This document shows positions 28,373-36,680 of a DNA stretch of 64,000 nucleotides, in pieces. The DNA is from Methylobrevis albus (GTDB taxonomy: Bacteria > Pseudomonadota > Alphaproteobacteria > Rhizobiales > Pleomorphomonadaceae), in contig NZ_JADZLT010000054.1 of the NCBI RefSeq assembly GCF_015904235.1, positions 34,411 through 98,410 on the forward strand, given 5' to 3'. Position 1 is the stretch's first letter, and the number at the start of each line of letters is the position of its first letter. The position numbers and the translations under genes are program-made. Under the pieces are notes generated by a model, which worked only from the letters and a program-made list of their open reading frames with translations, was not told where the DNA came from and did not search any database.

Positions 28373-31131
28373 GCTGCGATTCCCAGATCCTGACTGGTGA
28401 GTTCCTTCAGCGAGGCGATCAGGCCCGGCCGGTCGAACTTCGCGACGTAGTCGTCGAAGCCCGCCTGCCGGCCGCGCTCGACCGAGGCAGGGGTGCAGAG
28501 AGCCGAGAGCGCGACGATCGGCGTCGAGCGCATGCGCGGGTCACGGCGCAGCGTTTCGGCGAGTTCGAAGCCGTTGACGCCCGGCATCTCGATGTCGGAG
28601 ACGATCACGTCGAACAGCGGCTGTTCGGCCACGCAGCGCATCGCGTCCGTCGCCGAGGCGCAGACCGTGACCTCGAAGCCGGCGGCTTTGAGCACCGGGC
28701 CGAGCATGTTGCGGAAGAACGGGCTGTCGTCGACGAAGAGCAGGCGGCGCGTCAGCGCGATCTGGCTGAACTCCTTGCGGAAGAACCAGTCCTCGAAGGC
28801 CATCGGCAGGAAGTGGCCGATGTCGATCACCTCGGTCGCCTTGCCCTTGATCACCGCGGAGCCGAGAATGCCCGGCACTTCGGAGCCGACCTGGATGTCG
28901 AGGCGCTCCTCGACGATGTCGACGATCTCGTCGACGACGAGGCCCATCGAGCGGCCGGCGTCGGAGAACACCAGCATCGGCTGGGTGCCTTCGGTGCGGC
29001 GGCGGACGTTCTCGTTGATGCGGACGAGCGGCATCAGCGAGCCGCGGTACTGCACGAGCTCGCGGCCGTTCGAGTTCTCGATCTTCTCGATCTCGAATTC
29101 CTCGAGGCGCGTGACCAGCGACAGCGGCACCGCCTTCGGTTCGGACGAGCCGGCGCGGAACAGCAGCATCGAGACGCGCGTGCTGTCCTCGACGCCGTGC
29201 TGCTTCTCGGCATCCACCTTGTCGGAAGCTTCGCCGACCGTGGTGCTGATCGCCGAGGCGACGCCGTTCGGATCGACGATCATGATGACGCTGCCGTCGC
29301 CGAGGATCGTGTTGCCCGAGAACATCGTGATGTGACGCAACATCTTCGACATCGGCTTCACGACGATTTCTTCCGTGTGGAAGACGCCGTCGACGACCAT
29401 GCCGAAGGTCTGGCTGCCGACCTGCATCACCACGATGAAGCCGTCGTCGGCCGAGGCGGCGGTCTCGTCGGCGGTGCGGAGCAGGCGGCCGAGCGGCACC
29501 AGCGGCAGCAGCTTGTTGCGCAGGCGCAGCACCGGCGTGTCGCGGATGCGCTCGATCCGGTGTTCGGAATTGTGCTGGACGCGGACGAGTTCGACGACCG
29601 AGAGCTGCGGGATCGCGAAGCGGTCGCCACAGGCCTCGACGATCAGCGTCGAGACGATCGCCAGCGTCAGCGGGATCTTGATCGTGAAGGTGGTGCCCTT
29701 GCCCGGCACCGACTTCAGGTCGACCGTGCCGCCGATCAGCTCGATGTTGTTGCGCACCACGTCCATGCCGACGCCGCGGCCCGACACGTTGGTGACCTGC
29801 GCCGCGGTCGAGAAGCCCGCCGCGAAGATGAACTTGTGGATCTGGGCATCGGACATCTTCTCGAGTTCGGCGTCGGTCGCGACGCCGTTCTCGATGACCT
29901 TGGCCTTGATCTTCTCGACGTTCAGCCCGCGGCCGTCGTCGGCGATCTCGATGATGATGTGGCCGCCTTCATGATAGGCGGAGAGACGGATCGTGCCCTT
30001 TTCCGGCTTGCCGGCCCGGCGGCGGTCCTCGGTGGTCTCGAGGCCGTGGTCGGCGGAGTTGCGCACCATGTGGGTGAGCGGATCCTTGATCAGCTCGAGC
30101 ACCTGGCGGTCGAGCTCGGTCTCGGCGCCGACCATGTCGAGTTCGATCTGCTTGCCGAGTTCCTGCGCGAGGTCGCGCACGACGCGCGGCAGCTTCTGCC
30201 AGGCGTTGCCGATCGGCTGCATGCGCGTCTTCATGACGCCTTCCTGCAGCTCGGCCGTCACATTGGAGAGGCGCTGCAGCGGCACCTTGAATTCGCTGTC
30301 CTCGTGACGACGGACGATCTCGAGCAGCTGGTTGCGCGTCAGCACCAGCTCGGAGACCATCGTCATCAGGTTTTCGAGCGTCTCGACCGTCACGCGGATC
30401 GACTGGCTCGCAACGCTCGCCTTGGCCTCGCTGCTGTCGGTGGTCTCGTCCTCGACCGCCGCCTTCACCGGACGGACGGCCTTGCCCCCGGCCGCGGGCT
30501 TCGCCCCGGCCTGGCCGCCGATCTGGCCCATGCGGGCGTCGAGTTCGGCGGCGACCTTGGCGAAGTCGACGGCGGGCGCGGCGGCCGCTGCCGGCTTCTC
30601 TTCCTCGATCTCGAATTCGACTTCCGTCTCGCGGAACGCCCGCTCGAGCTCGTCGAGCGACACTTCGCCGATGCGCAGTTCGCGCTCCAGCACCTGCTCG
30701 CTCATCGTGCCGCGCGTCTCGGCCTTGGCGGGTTTCGCCGCCTTGGCGGCTTCGCCGGCGATCGACATCGCTTCGAGTTGCTTGATCAGATCGTCGTCGA
30801 CGCCCTTCGGCTCTTCGCCTTCGCTGGCCTCGAGCTCGGCGAGGATCGCCTTGATGCGGTCGATCGTCTGCAGGATGAGGCTGACCGCCTTCGGCGTGAC
30901 GGCGGCGCCGTCGCGGAACTTGCCCATCAGGGTCTCGGCGGCATGCGCCAGCGCTTCGAGACGCGGCAAGCCGAGGAAGCCGCAGGTGCCCTTGATCGTA
31001 TGGACGAGCCTGAAGATGTTGTCGAGAATTCGCGCGTTGTTAGGCTCCTGCTCGAACTTCACCAGTTCGACGTCGACGACGTCCAGGCTCTCGTTCGTTT
31101 CAGTCAGAAACTCCCGCAACAAGTCATCCAT
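28369..31131 (-). CDS. cheA: Hybrid chemotaxis histidine kinase CheA with tandem CheW-like domains and C-terminal receiver
   Basis: A 920-residue kinase. In order: HPt domain with phospho-His in 'IFRLVHTIKGTCGFLGLPRL' near residue 44, a charged Ala-rich linker, dimerisation and ATPase domains ('HMVRNSADHGLETTEDRRRA', 'IADDGRGLNVEKIK', 'GRGVGMDVVRNNIELIGG'), a first CheW-like domain, a second CheW-like domain near 670-790 ('KAVPLSLVTRLEEFEIEKIE'), and a receiver 'LLFVDDSPFFRNMLGPVLKA' with Asp in 'VIVSDIEMPGVNGFELAE'. The ATG at 31131 has GGAG upstream; a GTG six bases earlier is an alternative. It heads the cheA-W-Y-B-R operon. No cheD is present. Confidence 0.93.
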   Translation of the reverse strand: MDDLLREFLTETNESLDVVDVELVKFEQEPNNARILDNIFRLVHTIKGTCGFLGLPRLEALAHAAETLMGKFRDGAAVTPKAVSLILQTIDRIKAILAELEASEGEEPKGVDDDLIKQLEAMSIAGEAAKAAKPAKAETRGTMSEQVLERELRIGEVSLDELERAFRETEVEFEIEEEKPAAAAAPAVDFAKVAAELDARMGQIGGQAGAKPAAGGKAVRPVKAAVEDETTDSSEAKASVASQSIRVTVETLENLMTMVSELVLTRNQLLEIVRRHEDSEFKVPLQRLSNVTAELQEGVMKTRMQPIGNAWQKLPRVVRDLAQELGKQIELDMVGAETELDRQVLELIKDPLTHMVRNSADHGLETTEDRRRAGKPEKGTIRLSAYHEGGHIIIEIADDGRGLNVEKIKAKVIENGVATDAELEKMSDAQIHKFIFAAGFSTAAQVTNVSGRGVGMDVVRNNIELIGGTVDLKSVPGKGTTFTIKIPLTLAIVSTLIVEACGDRFAIPQLSVVELVRVQHNSEHRIERIRDTPVLRLRNKLLPLVPLGRLLRTADETAASADDGFIVVMQVGSQTFGMVVDGVFHTEEIVVKPMSKMLRHITMFSGNTILGDGSVIMIVDPNGVASAISTTVGEASDKVDAEKQHGVEDSTRVSMLLFRAGSSEPKAVPLSLVTRLEEFEIEKIENSNGRELVQYRGSLMPLVRINENVRRRTEGTQPMLVFSDAGRSMGLVVDEIVDIVEERLDIQVGSEVPGILGSAVIKGKATEVIDIGHFLPMAFEDWFFRKEFSQIALTRRLLFVDDSPFFRNMLGPVLKAAGFEVTVCASATDAMRCVAEQPLFDVIVSDIEMPGVNGFELAETLRRDPRMRSTPIVALSALCTPASVERGRQAGFDDYVAKFDRPGLIASLKELTSQDLGIAA

Positions 31132-31286
31132 GTCCACTCTCCACAGGGAGAAAGCACTCCGGCTCGCCCGACCATCGAACGGCGAGAACCGGAGACATCT
31201 TCTTTCCCGGAGTGTGGGATCAAACGGTTAACATTGGCTGAAACGGCTTTGGTGCATTTGCGCCAACCGTATACCAGAAAATACGC

Positions 31287-31310
31287 ATTCGGGATTCCGG
31301 AATCCCGAAT
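31287..31310. promoter_or_regulatory. 24-bp perfect palindrome between cheA and chpT
   Basis: ATTCGGGATTCC followed immediately by its exact reverse complement, with no spacer. It lies about 155 bp upstream of cheA and 77 bp past the chpT stop. It contains two GANTC sites (31293-31297 and 31300-31304). A chpT terminator (GCGTATTTTC follows on the minus strand) or an operator/methylation-controlled element of the che promoter are both possible. No gene is seen in 31132-31387. Confidence 0.5.
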
Positions 31311-31387
31311 ACTACATGGTCTTCAAGCCCGCGATTCCATTGCGGAAAGTAGAGTCCGGCCGCAGACGCAAGCAGGGACAGGCGCCG

Positions 31388-32029
31388 TTACGCCGCGCCG
31401 CGGGCCTCGAACGTCACCACGTCGTCCGTCTTTTCGATCGTGACAACCATGCCGGCATCGCGGGCGAGCAGACCGGCGTAATACGGCTGGATCGCGTGCG
31501 CGTCCGGGCTCTGGCTGATCTCGCCGGCGATGAGGTCGACGATATGCGGCGGGATGCGGGCGGCCATCCCCTTTGCCTCGATCCTCTGCACCGGGCACGG
31601 CGCGCCGCCCTCGAGGCTGACGGTGATCACGCCGCCGCGCGGGATGGCGTGGATCGACAGCAGCAGCAGGTTGAGCAGCAGCTTGACCTGGTTCTTCGGC
31701 AAGAGCAGCCGCGGCGCGTTCCAGACGAACTCCGGCTTCTCGGCTTCCATGTAGCCCTTGGCGACCTTCTCGGCGTCGCCGAGGTCGACCTCCGCCCCCG
31801 CCGAGCCGGCCGCGCCGAAGGCGAGCCGCGCGAACTGCAGCTTCGACGAGGCCGTCTTCGCGCTCTTGCGGATCAGGTCGAAGGCGAAGACCTTCATCTC
31901 CTCGTTCTGCTCTTCGTCGAGAAGTTCGAGACCGTTGGTGATCGCGCCGACCGGGCTGATGATGTCGTGGCAGACCCGCGAGCAGAGCAGCGCGGCAAGA
32001 TCGATCGCTTCGATCGGATGGGTGGACAT
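31388..32029 (-). CDS. chpT: Histidine phosphotransferase ChpT
   Basis: ChpT passes phosphate from the CckA hybrid kinase to CtrA and CpdR. The 213-residue protein starts with the dimerisation helix carrying phospho-His21 in 'LLCSRVCHDIISPVGAITNG' (14-33), followed by 'LLDEEQNEEMKVFAFDLIRK' and a degenerate ATPase-like domain ('KNQVKLLLNLLLLSIHAIPRG') that lacks ATP-binding residues, as in known ChpT. It is placed between the che operon and the YHS gene, on the same strand as cheA; its partner ctrA is also in this window at 16.7-17.4 kb. Confidence 0.93.
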   Translation of the reverse strand: MSTHPIEAIDLAALLCSRVCHDIISPVGAITNGLELLDEEQNEEMKVFAFDLIRKSAKTASSKLQFARLAFGAAGSAGAEVDLGDAEKVAKGYMEAEKPEFVWNAPRLLLPKNQVKLLLNLLLLSIHAIPRGGVITVSLEGGAPCPVQRIEAKGMAARIPPHIVDLIAGEISQSPDAHAIQPYYAGLLARDAGMVVTIEKTDDVVTFEARGAA

Positions 32030-32164
32030 AATGTGCTCCGGTCTTCGGCTTGCGGTGGCGGATTGCCGCGATTCGTCGCCGTTCCAGTCGACTGCTCGTG
32101 GATACCCGCAACCGCCCGCGCTGCCAACCCGCCAGCGGCGGACGTTCCGGTGCGCCAGGGCCGA

Positions 32165-32674
32165 TCAGTGGGCGAGGCCGCGTTCGAGCTCGGGCCAGTT
32201 GCGGTCGGCGTCGAAGACGTAGATCTCGGGATCCTGCAGCCACTCGGTCCGCTGCGCCTCGCTGGCGAACAGGAACAGCCGGTCATTGCGGATGGCGAAG
32301 ATCTCCGGGATGCCGGCGGCCGGCACGCCGGCGGCGACCGACAGCGCCGAGTAGCCGCCGTAGGCCGGCATGTAGATCGCCGGTGCCGCGAGGAAGGCGG
32401 CGAGGTTGCCCTCGTTGACGAAGCGCCAGAACACCCCGGCGTGCTCCACCTCGAAGCGCGCCTGCCCGATCTGCGGCGCGCCGTCGGTGAAGTAGCTCAC
32501 CGGATCGAAGCCGCTGATCGCGAGGCCCGTGTAGATGTCGTGCACCACGGCGTCGCTCAGCGCGCGCGCCGGGCCAGGGGCGCCGACGAGGCCGAGCAGC
32601 CCGGCGATCATCCCGAGCCCGAGCGCCACCCCGCCCCGCGCCCGCCGCCGTCGATCCGCCCGATTCCTCATCAT
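32165..32674 (-). CDS. YHS domain-containing exported protein
   Basis: The 169-residue protein has an Arg-rich N-terminus, then a signal peptide/membrane stretch ('VALGLGMIAGLLGLVGAPGPARA', cleavage likely near residue 38) and a YHS-like domain: 'AISGFDPVSYFTDGAPQIG' near 52-70, 'FWRFVNEGNLAAFLAAPAIYMP' region near 82-103 and 'YGGYSALSVAAG'. No metal-binding Cys is present. Exported YHS proteins of this kind are widespread and poorly studied; related domains bind metals. Neighbouring chpT lies 135 bp downstream on the same strand. The initiating ATG could also be one codon later. Confidence 0.7.
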   Translation of the reverse strand: MMRNRADRRRRARGGVALGLGMIAGLLGLVGAPGPARALSDAVVHDIYTGLAISGFDPVSYFTDGAPQIGQARFEVEHAGVFWRFVNEGNLAAFLAAPAIYMPAYGGYSALSVAAGVPAAGIPEIFAIRNDRLFLFASEAQRTEWLQDPEIYVFDADRNWPELERGLAH

Positions 32675-32850
32675 GATGCCCGTCGTGATCCTGCGGCCGC
32701 GCCGCGCGTCATGGTTAAGGCTAGGAGCGGTTCGTTAAGGCATCGGAAACGATACCGGCGCATCAATCGAGTTGTTTTCCGATGGCGCCCGCCGCCATCG
32801 CGTCGCCCCGTGAGCCGTCCGTCTTGCGGCCCCACCGAGGAGCCCCGTCA

Positions 32851-33432
32851 ATGCTGCAGTCCGTCGCGCGTTTCGTCCGCACCCTCGCGGCCGTCGCCGG
32901 CCTCGTCCTCGCAGCCGCCACCCCGTCCGCGGCGCAGCAGGACACCGGTACCGCCTATTCGCCCGAAGAGCTCGTCAACGCCGGCAACCAGTTCTTCGGC
33001 CAGATCTCGGCCGGCCTCGCCACCGTGGTCGAGAAGGCCGTCGCCGACTACGGCCAGCCCAACGGCTACATCCTCGGCCAGGAAGGCACCGGCGCGATCT
33101 TCGGCGGCCTGCGCTATGGCGAGGGTACCCTCTATACCCGCAATGCCGGCACCCACCGGGTGTTCTGGCAGGGCCCGACCCTCGGCTTCGACATCGGCGC
33201 CGATGGCGCGCGCACCATGATCCTCGTCTACGAACTGCCCTCGGTCGCCAGCATCTTCCGCCGCTATGCCGGCGTCGACGGCTCGGCCTACATCGTCGGC
33301 GGCTTCGGCATGACGGTGCTGCGGTCGGGCAATTCGGTGCTGGTGCCGGTCCGCTCCGGCGTCGGCGCCCGGCTCGGCATCAACGTCGGCTACCTGAAGT
33401 TCACGCCCGAGCCGACCTGGAACCCGTTCTGA
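32851..33432 (+). CDS. eipA: EipA-like periplasmic envelope protein (DUF1134)
   Basis: A 193-residue exported protein with a signal peptide at about 1-30 ending 'TPSAAQ'. The mature part matches DUF1134/EipA: 'SPEELVNAGNQFFGQISAGL', 'GQPNGYILGQEGTGAIFGGL', 'RVFWQGPTLGFDIGADGART', 'LVYELPSVASIFRRYAGVDG' and 'VLVPVRSGVGARLGINVGYL'. EipA forms a beta-barrel needed for envelope integrity in Brucella, where it is part of the CtrA regulon. The ATG at 32851 has GAGGAG seven bases upstream; an earlier in-frame ATG (32782) is less likely because it places the signal peptide internally. It is divergent from the YHS gene. Confidence 0.85.
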   Translation: MLQSVARFVRTLAAVAGLVLAAATPSAAQQDTGTAYSPEELVNAGNQFFGQISAGLATVVEKAVADYGQPNGYILGQEGTGAIFGGLRYGEGTLYTRNAGTHRVFWQGPTLGFDIGADGARTMILVYELPSVASIFRRYAGVDGSAYIVGGFGMTVLRSGNSVLVPVRSGVGARLGINVGYLKFTPEPTWNPF

Positions 33433-33626
33433 CGCCCGTTCTGATCGGGGCGGGCAAAACCCGGGGCGGCGCAGGCGATTGACCGGCCTGCGAGATTTTC
33501 GCAAGCTCGGGCCCGCGTCAGCCTGAAATTTACCCTTCGGCGGCAAGCTGACCGCATGCGGCAGCCGCGCCGCGCAAGCATCGGGCCGCAACGCCCGGCC
33601 GGCGCCCGCGGGGCGCCGCGGGCACG

Positions 33627-34637
33627 ATGGGTGGACTGCCCTTGATCGAGCGCATCATGTTCTTCGTCGTCGGAGCGCTCAGCGCGGGGATTCTCGCCCT
33701 GCTCGTGCTGCCGGCCTTTACCTGGCGTGCCGCCCGGCTCGCCCGGCGCGACGTCGAGGCCCGGCTGCCGATCTCGCTCACCGAATTTTCCGCCCAGAAG
33801 GACGCCCAGCGCGCCGTGTTCGCCGCGGAGGTCGCCCGGCTGGAGGTCCGCGCCGAAACCGCCGAGGAAAAGGGCCTCGGCCTCTCGCTGCAGATCGAGG
33901 CGCTGCAACGCGCCCGGGCCGCCGCCGAGGCCTCGCAGCGCGACGCCCAGATGCAGGCGGCCGAACTGCAGCAGAAGATCGCCGCCCTGCGCGCCGACCT
34001 CGCCACGCGCGACGAGGCGCTCGGGCGCGCCACCGCGGCGCTGCGCGAGGTGCGCTGGCGGCTCGCCGCCCCCGACGGCTCGGCGCTGCGGCCGGACATC
34101 GCCGCCGAACCCGCCTCCGAGGCCGCCGCCGACGACGTCGCCGCCGCGCTCGCCGCGCTGCGCCAGGGCATCGCCGCCGACGCGCCGCCGCCCCGCCGCG
34201 CGACGACGCTGCCGCCGACGGTGCACGGTCCCGCCGGTGGATTCGAGGTTGCGCACGCCCGCCCGACGCCGGTCGCCGACGCCTCGGCCATGCGCCCGAA
34301 GGCCGGGTCCGCCGCAGACGGTCCTCAGAAGAACGGTCAAGATACGCCCGCCGCGGCGCCCGACGCCGGCGACCCAGAGCACGACGAAGTGCTGGCCCGC
34401 GCACTCGCCGACATCCGCACCCTCACCGACGATCCGGATCATGCGCCGCAAGCGGACGACGGCGCGCCGGCGCCCGCCGACGCAGCGCCGCCGGCGGCGA
34501 CCGACACGCGCCGGTTCGCCGGCATCGCCCGCCGGCTTCGCCCGGCCGCGGCGATGGACAAGGCCGAGGCGGCAACCGGCGATTCGTCCCCGTCCAACGC
34601 CTCCGCCGACGCCCGCGCAAAACACCCGGCGGTCTGA
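33627..34637 (+). CDS. Conserved membrane-anchored coiled-coil protein, function unknown
   Basis: A 336-residue protein with one N-terminal transmembrane helix (about 6-30, 'IERIMFFVVGALSAGILALL'), a short motif 'AFTWRAARLARRDVEARLPISL', then a coiled coil from about 60 to 150 ('AEVARLEVRAETAEEKGLGL', 'LQIEALQRARAAAEASQRDA') and a disordered Ala/Pro-rich tail. The anchor plus coiled-coil design is known among hypothetical Hyphomicrobiales proteins and suggests an envelope scaffold. The ATG at 33627 is weakly supported; a TTG a few codons downstream is possible. It follows eipA on the same strand. Confidence 0.65.
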   Translation: MGGLPLIERIMFFVVGALSAGILALLVLPAFTWRAARLARRDVEARLPISLTEFSAQKDAQRAVFAAEVARLEVRAETAEEKGLGLSLQIEALQRARAAAEASQRDAQMQAAELQQKIAALRADLATRDEALGRATAALREVRWRLAAPDGSALRPDIAAEPASEAAADDVAAALAALRQGIAADAPPPRRATTLPPTVHGPAGGFEVAHARPTPVADASAMRPKAGSAADGPQKNGQDTPAAAPDAGDPEHDEVLARALADIRTLTDDPDHAPQADDGAPAPADAAPPAATDTRRFAGIARRLRPAAAMDKAEAATGDSSPSNASADARAKHPAV

Positions 34638-34652
34638 CGCCGCCGCCGGGCC

Positions 34653-35750
34653 TTACTCCGCCGCCATGGCGGTGAACATCAGCTCGGCATTGTGGCGGAT
34701 CATCGCGAGATAGGTCGGCGCCGGGCCGTCCGGCGGCGACAGCGCGTCGGAATAGAGCCGCCCGCCGATCACGACGCCGGTCTCCGAGGCGATCTGCTCG
34801 ATCAGCCGCGGATCGGCGATGTTCTCGACGAACAGCGCCTTGGCGCCGGTCTCGCGGATCTGCCGGATCAGGTTGGCGACGTCGGCGGCCGACGCCTCCG
34901 CGTCGGTGGAAACGCCTTGCGGCGCGATCACCTTGATTCCGTAGGCGTCGGCGAAGTAGCCGAAGGCGTCGTGGCTGGTGATCACGATGCGGCGCGCCTC
35001 GGGGACCGCCGCGACCCGGGCCCGGATGTCGGCGTCCAGCGCCTCGATCTCGGCACGATAGGCCGCGGCATTCGCCTTGAAGCCATCGCAGTCGTCGTTG
35101 TCGATGGCGCAGAGGCCCTCGGCGATGTTGTCGGCGTAGATCGCGCCATTGGCGAGATTCTGCCAGCCGTGCGGGTCGAACGCGCCATGGTCGTGGCCGT
35201 GCTCTTCCGCCGCCGCCTCGCCTTCCGCCGCATGGTCGTGGTCGTGGTCGTGGCCGGCGGGCTCGGCGTCGTCATGGTCGTGGCCGGCGGGCTCGGCGTC
35301 GTCATGGTCATGGCCGGCATGCGCGGCCTCGCCCTCGGCCGCATGGTCGTGGTCGTGGCCCTCGGGCTCGGCCCCGCCGTGGTCGTCCTCTTCGTTCGGG
35401 ATCTGGGTGATGCCGCTCGTCGCGACCGCGATCGGCACGTCGATGCCGGCCGCCTCGATCAGCCGCGGCAGCCAGCCCTCGAAGCCGAGGCCGTTGATGA
35501 CGATGAGATCGGCGTCGGCGAGGCGCTTGGCGTCGGCCGGCGCCGGCTGGAACACGTGCGCGTCGCCGTCCGGACCGACCAGCGTCGTCACCGCGACCCG
35601 GTCGCCGCCGACGCGGCTCGCCATGTCGCCGAGGATCGAGAAGCTCGCGACAACGTTCAGCTTCTCGGCCGCCGCGGCCGGACCGGCCGCGAGGCACGCG
35701 GCGATCGCCAGCGGGGCGACCGACGCGAGGGTTCGTTGCAGCAAGGTCAT
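34653..35750 (-). CDS. znuA: Zinc ABC transporter substrate-binding protein ZnuA
   Basis: The 365-residue periplasmic metal-binding protein has a signal peptide (1-27, ending 'AAGPAAAA'), 'LNVVASFSILGDMASRVGGD' near 31-50, and the metal-site His in 'DGDAHVFQPAPADAK'. A long His/Asp-rich loop occupies about 122-190 with repeats of 'GHDHDDAEPA'. After it come 'DPHGWQNLANGAIYADNIAE', 'VITSHDAFGYFADAYGIKVI' (metal His) and 'LFVENIADPRLIEQIASETG'. The His-rich loop is typical of zinc, not manganese, carriers. It is last in the operon after znuB. Confidence 0.92.
   Translation of the reverse strand: MTLLQRTLASVAPLAIAACLAAGPAAAAEKLNVVASFSILGDMASRVGGDRVAVTTLVGPDGDAHVFQPAPADAKRLADADLIVINGLGFEGWLPRLIEAAGIDVPIAVATSGITQIPNEEDDHGGAEPEGHDHDHAAEGEAAHAGHDHDDAEPAGHDHDDAEPAGHDHDHDHAAEGEAAAEEHGHDHGAFDPHGWQNLANGAIYADNIAEGLCAIDNDDCDGFKANAAAYRAEIEALDADIRARVAAVPEARRIVITSHDAFGYFADAYGIKVIAPQGVSTDAEASAADVANLIRQIRETGAKALFVENIADPRLIEQIASETGVVIGGRLYSDALSPPDGPAPTYLAMIRHNAELMFTAMAAE
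35251..35310. repeat. 30-bp tandem repeat in the His-rich loop of znuA
   Basis: Two adjacent 30-bp units (35251-35280 and 35281-35310) differ at one base, and a third begins but decays. They encode the repeated decapeptide GHDHDDAEPA. In-frame expansion or contraction would change the number of metal-binding His residues. Confidence 0.8.
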
Positions 35751-35807
35751 TGTCTGCTCCTGTCAGCTTGGGGAATGTCGTCGTGCCGCCCGGAACCGGG
35801 CGGCGGC

Positions 35808-36680
35808 TCAGCCGGTACGGTGCGCGACCGGCAGCAGGCGTGGCAGCAGACCGCCGACCGCGCCGAAGAGGATCGAGGCGATGTGGATGGCGCCGGCGAC
35901 GAGGATGATCGCCGGCCCCGACGGCAGGGCGAGGTGGTAGGAGAGCACCAGCCCGAGCCAGGCCGACACGGCGGCGATGCCCATCGCCACCAGCGCCATC
36001 ATCGAGACCTCGCGCACCCAGAACCGCGCGCTCGCCGCCGGCAGCATCATGATGCCGACCGAGAGCAGCGTGCCGAGCGCCTGGAAGCCGGCGACGAGAT
36101 TGAGCACCACCAGCACGATGAACACGGTGTGGATGGTGCCGCCCGTGCCGCTGACGACGCGCAGGAAGCCCGGGTCGACGCATTCGAGCACCAGCGGCCG
36201 CCAGATCAGCGCCAGCATCACCAGTGTCGCGGTCGCGACCCCGGCGATGAACACCAGCGCATCCGGGTTGAGCGCCAGCACCGTGCCGAACAGCACGTGC
36301 ATCAGGTCGACCGACGAGCCGCGCAGCGAGACCAGCAGCACGCCGAGCGCCAGCGAGATCAGGTAGAACGAGGCGAGGCTGGCGTCCTCGCGCAGGATCG
36401 TGGTCCGCGTTACGAGGCCGGCGAGCAGCGCGACCAGCAGGCCGGCGGCGAGCCCGCCGAGCGTCATCGCCACGAGGTCGAGCCCGGCGACGAGGAAGCC
36501 GAAGGCGGCGCCCGGCAGGATGGCGTGCGCCATCGCGTCGCCCGACAGGCTCATCCGGCGCAGCAGCAGGAACACGCCGATCGGCGCGGCACCCACCGCC
36601 AGCGCGATCGAGCCGGCGAGCGCCCGCCGCATGAACAGGAAGTCGGCGAAGGGGCCGATGAAGATCTCGGTGAGGGTCAC
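35808..36680 (-). CDS. znuB: Zinc ABC transporter permease ZnuB
   Basis: A 290-residue ABC-3 family permease with about eight hydrophobic segments. Signatures are 'FMRRALAGSIALAVGAAPIG' near 16-35, 'RRMSLSGDAMAHAILPGAAF' near 41-60 (the conserved cytoplasmic loop), and 'GTLLSVGIMMLPAASARFWV' near 209-228. The start is GTG at 36680, overlapping the znuC stop (GTGA), so it is coupled to znuC. It is followed 57 bp later by znuA. Confidence 0.92.
   Translation of the reverse strand: MTLTEIFIGPFADFLFMRRALAGSIALAVGAAPIGVFLLLRRMSLSGDAMAHAILPGAAFGFLVAGLDLVAMTLGGLAAGLLVALLAGLVTRTTILREDASLASFYLISLALGVLLVSLRGSSVDLMHVLFGTVLALNPDALVFIAGVATATLVMLALIWRPLVLECVDPGFLRVVSGTGGTIHTVFIVLVVLNLVAGFQALGTLLSVGIMMLPAASARFWVREVSMMALVAMGIAAVSAWLGLVLSYHLALPSGPAIILVAGAIHIASILFGAVGGLLPRLLPVAHRTG

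Noticed and set aside
32710..32740. CtrA box upstream of eipA (two TTAA motifs)
   Set aside because: The TTAA elements are 16 bases apart, inconsistent with the 7-base spacer.
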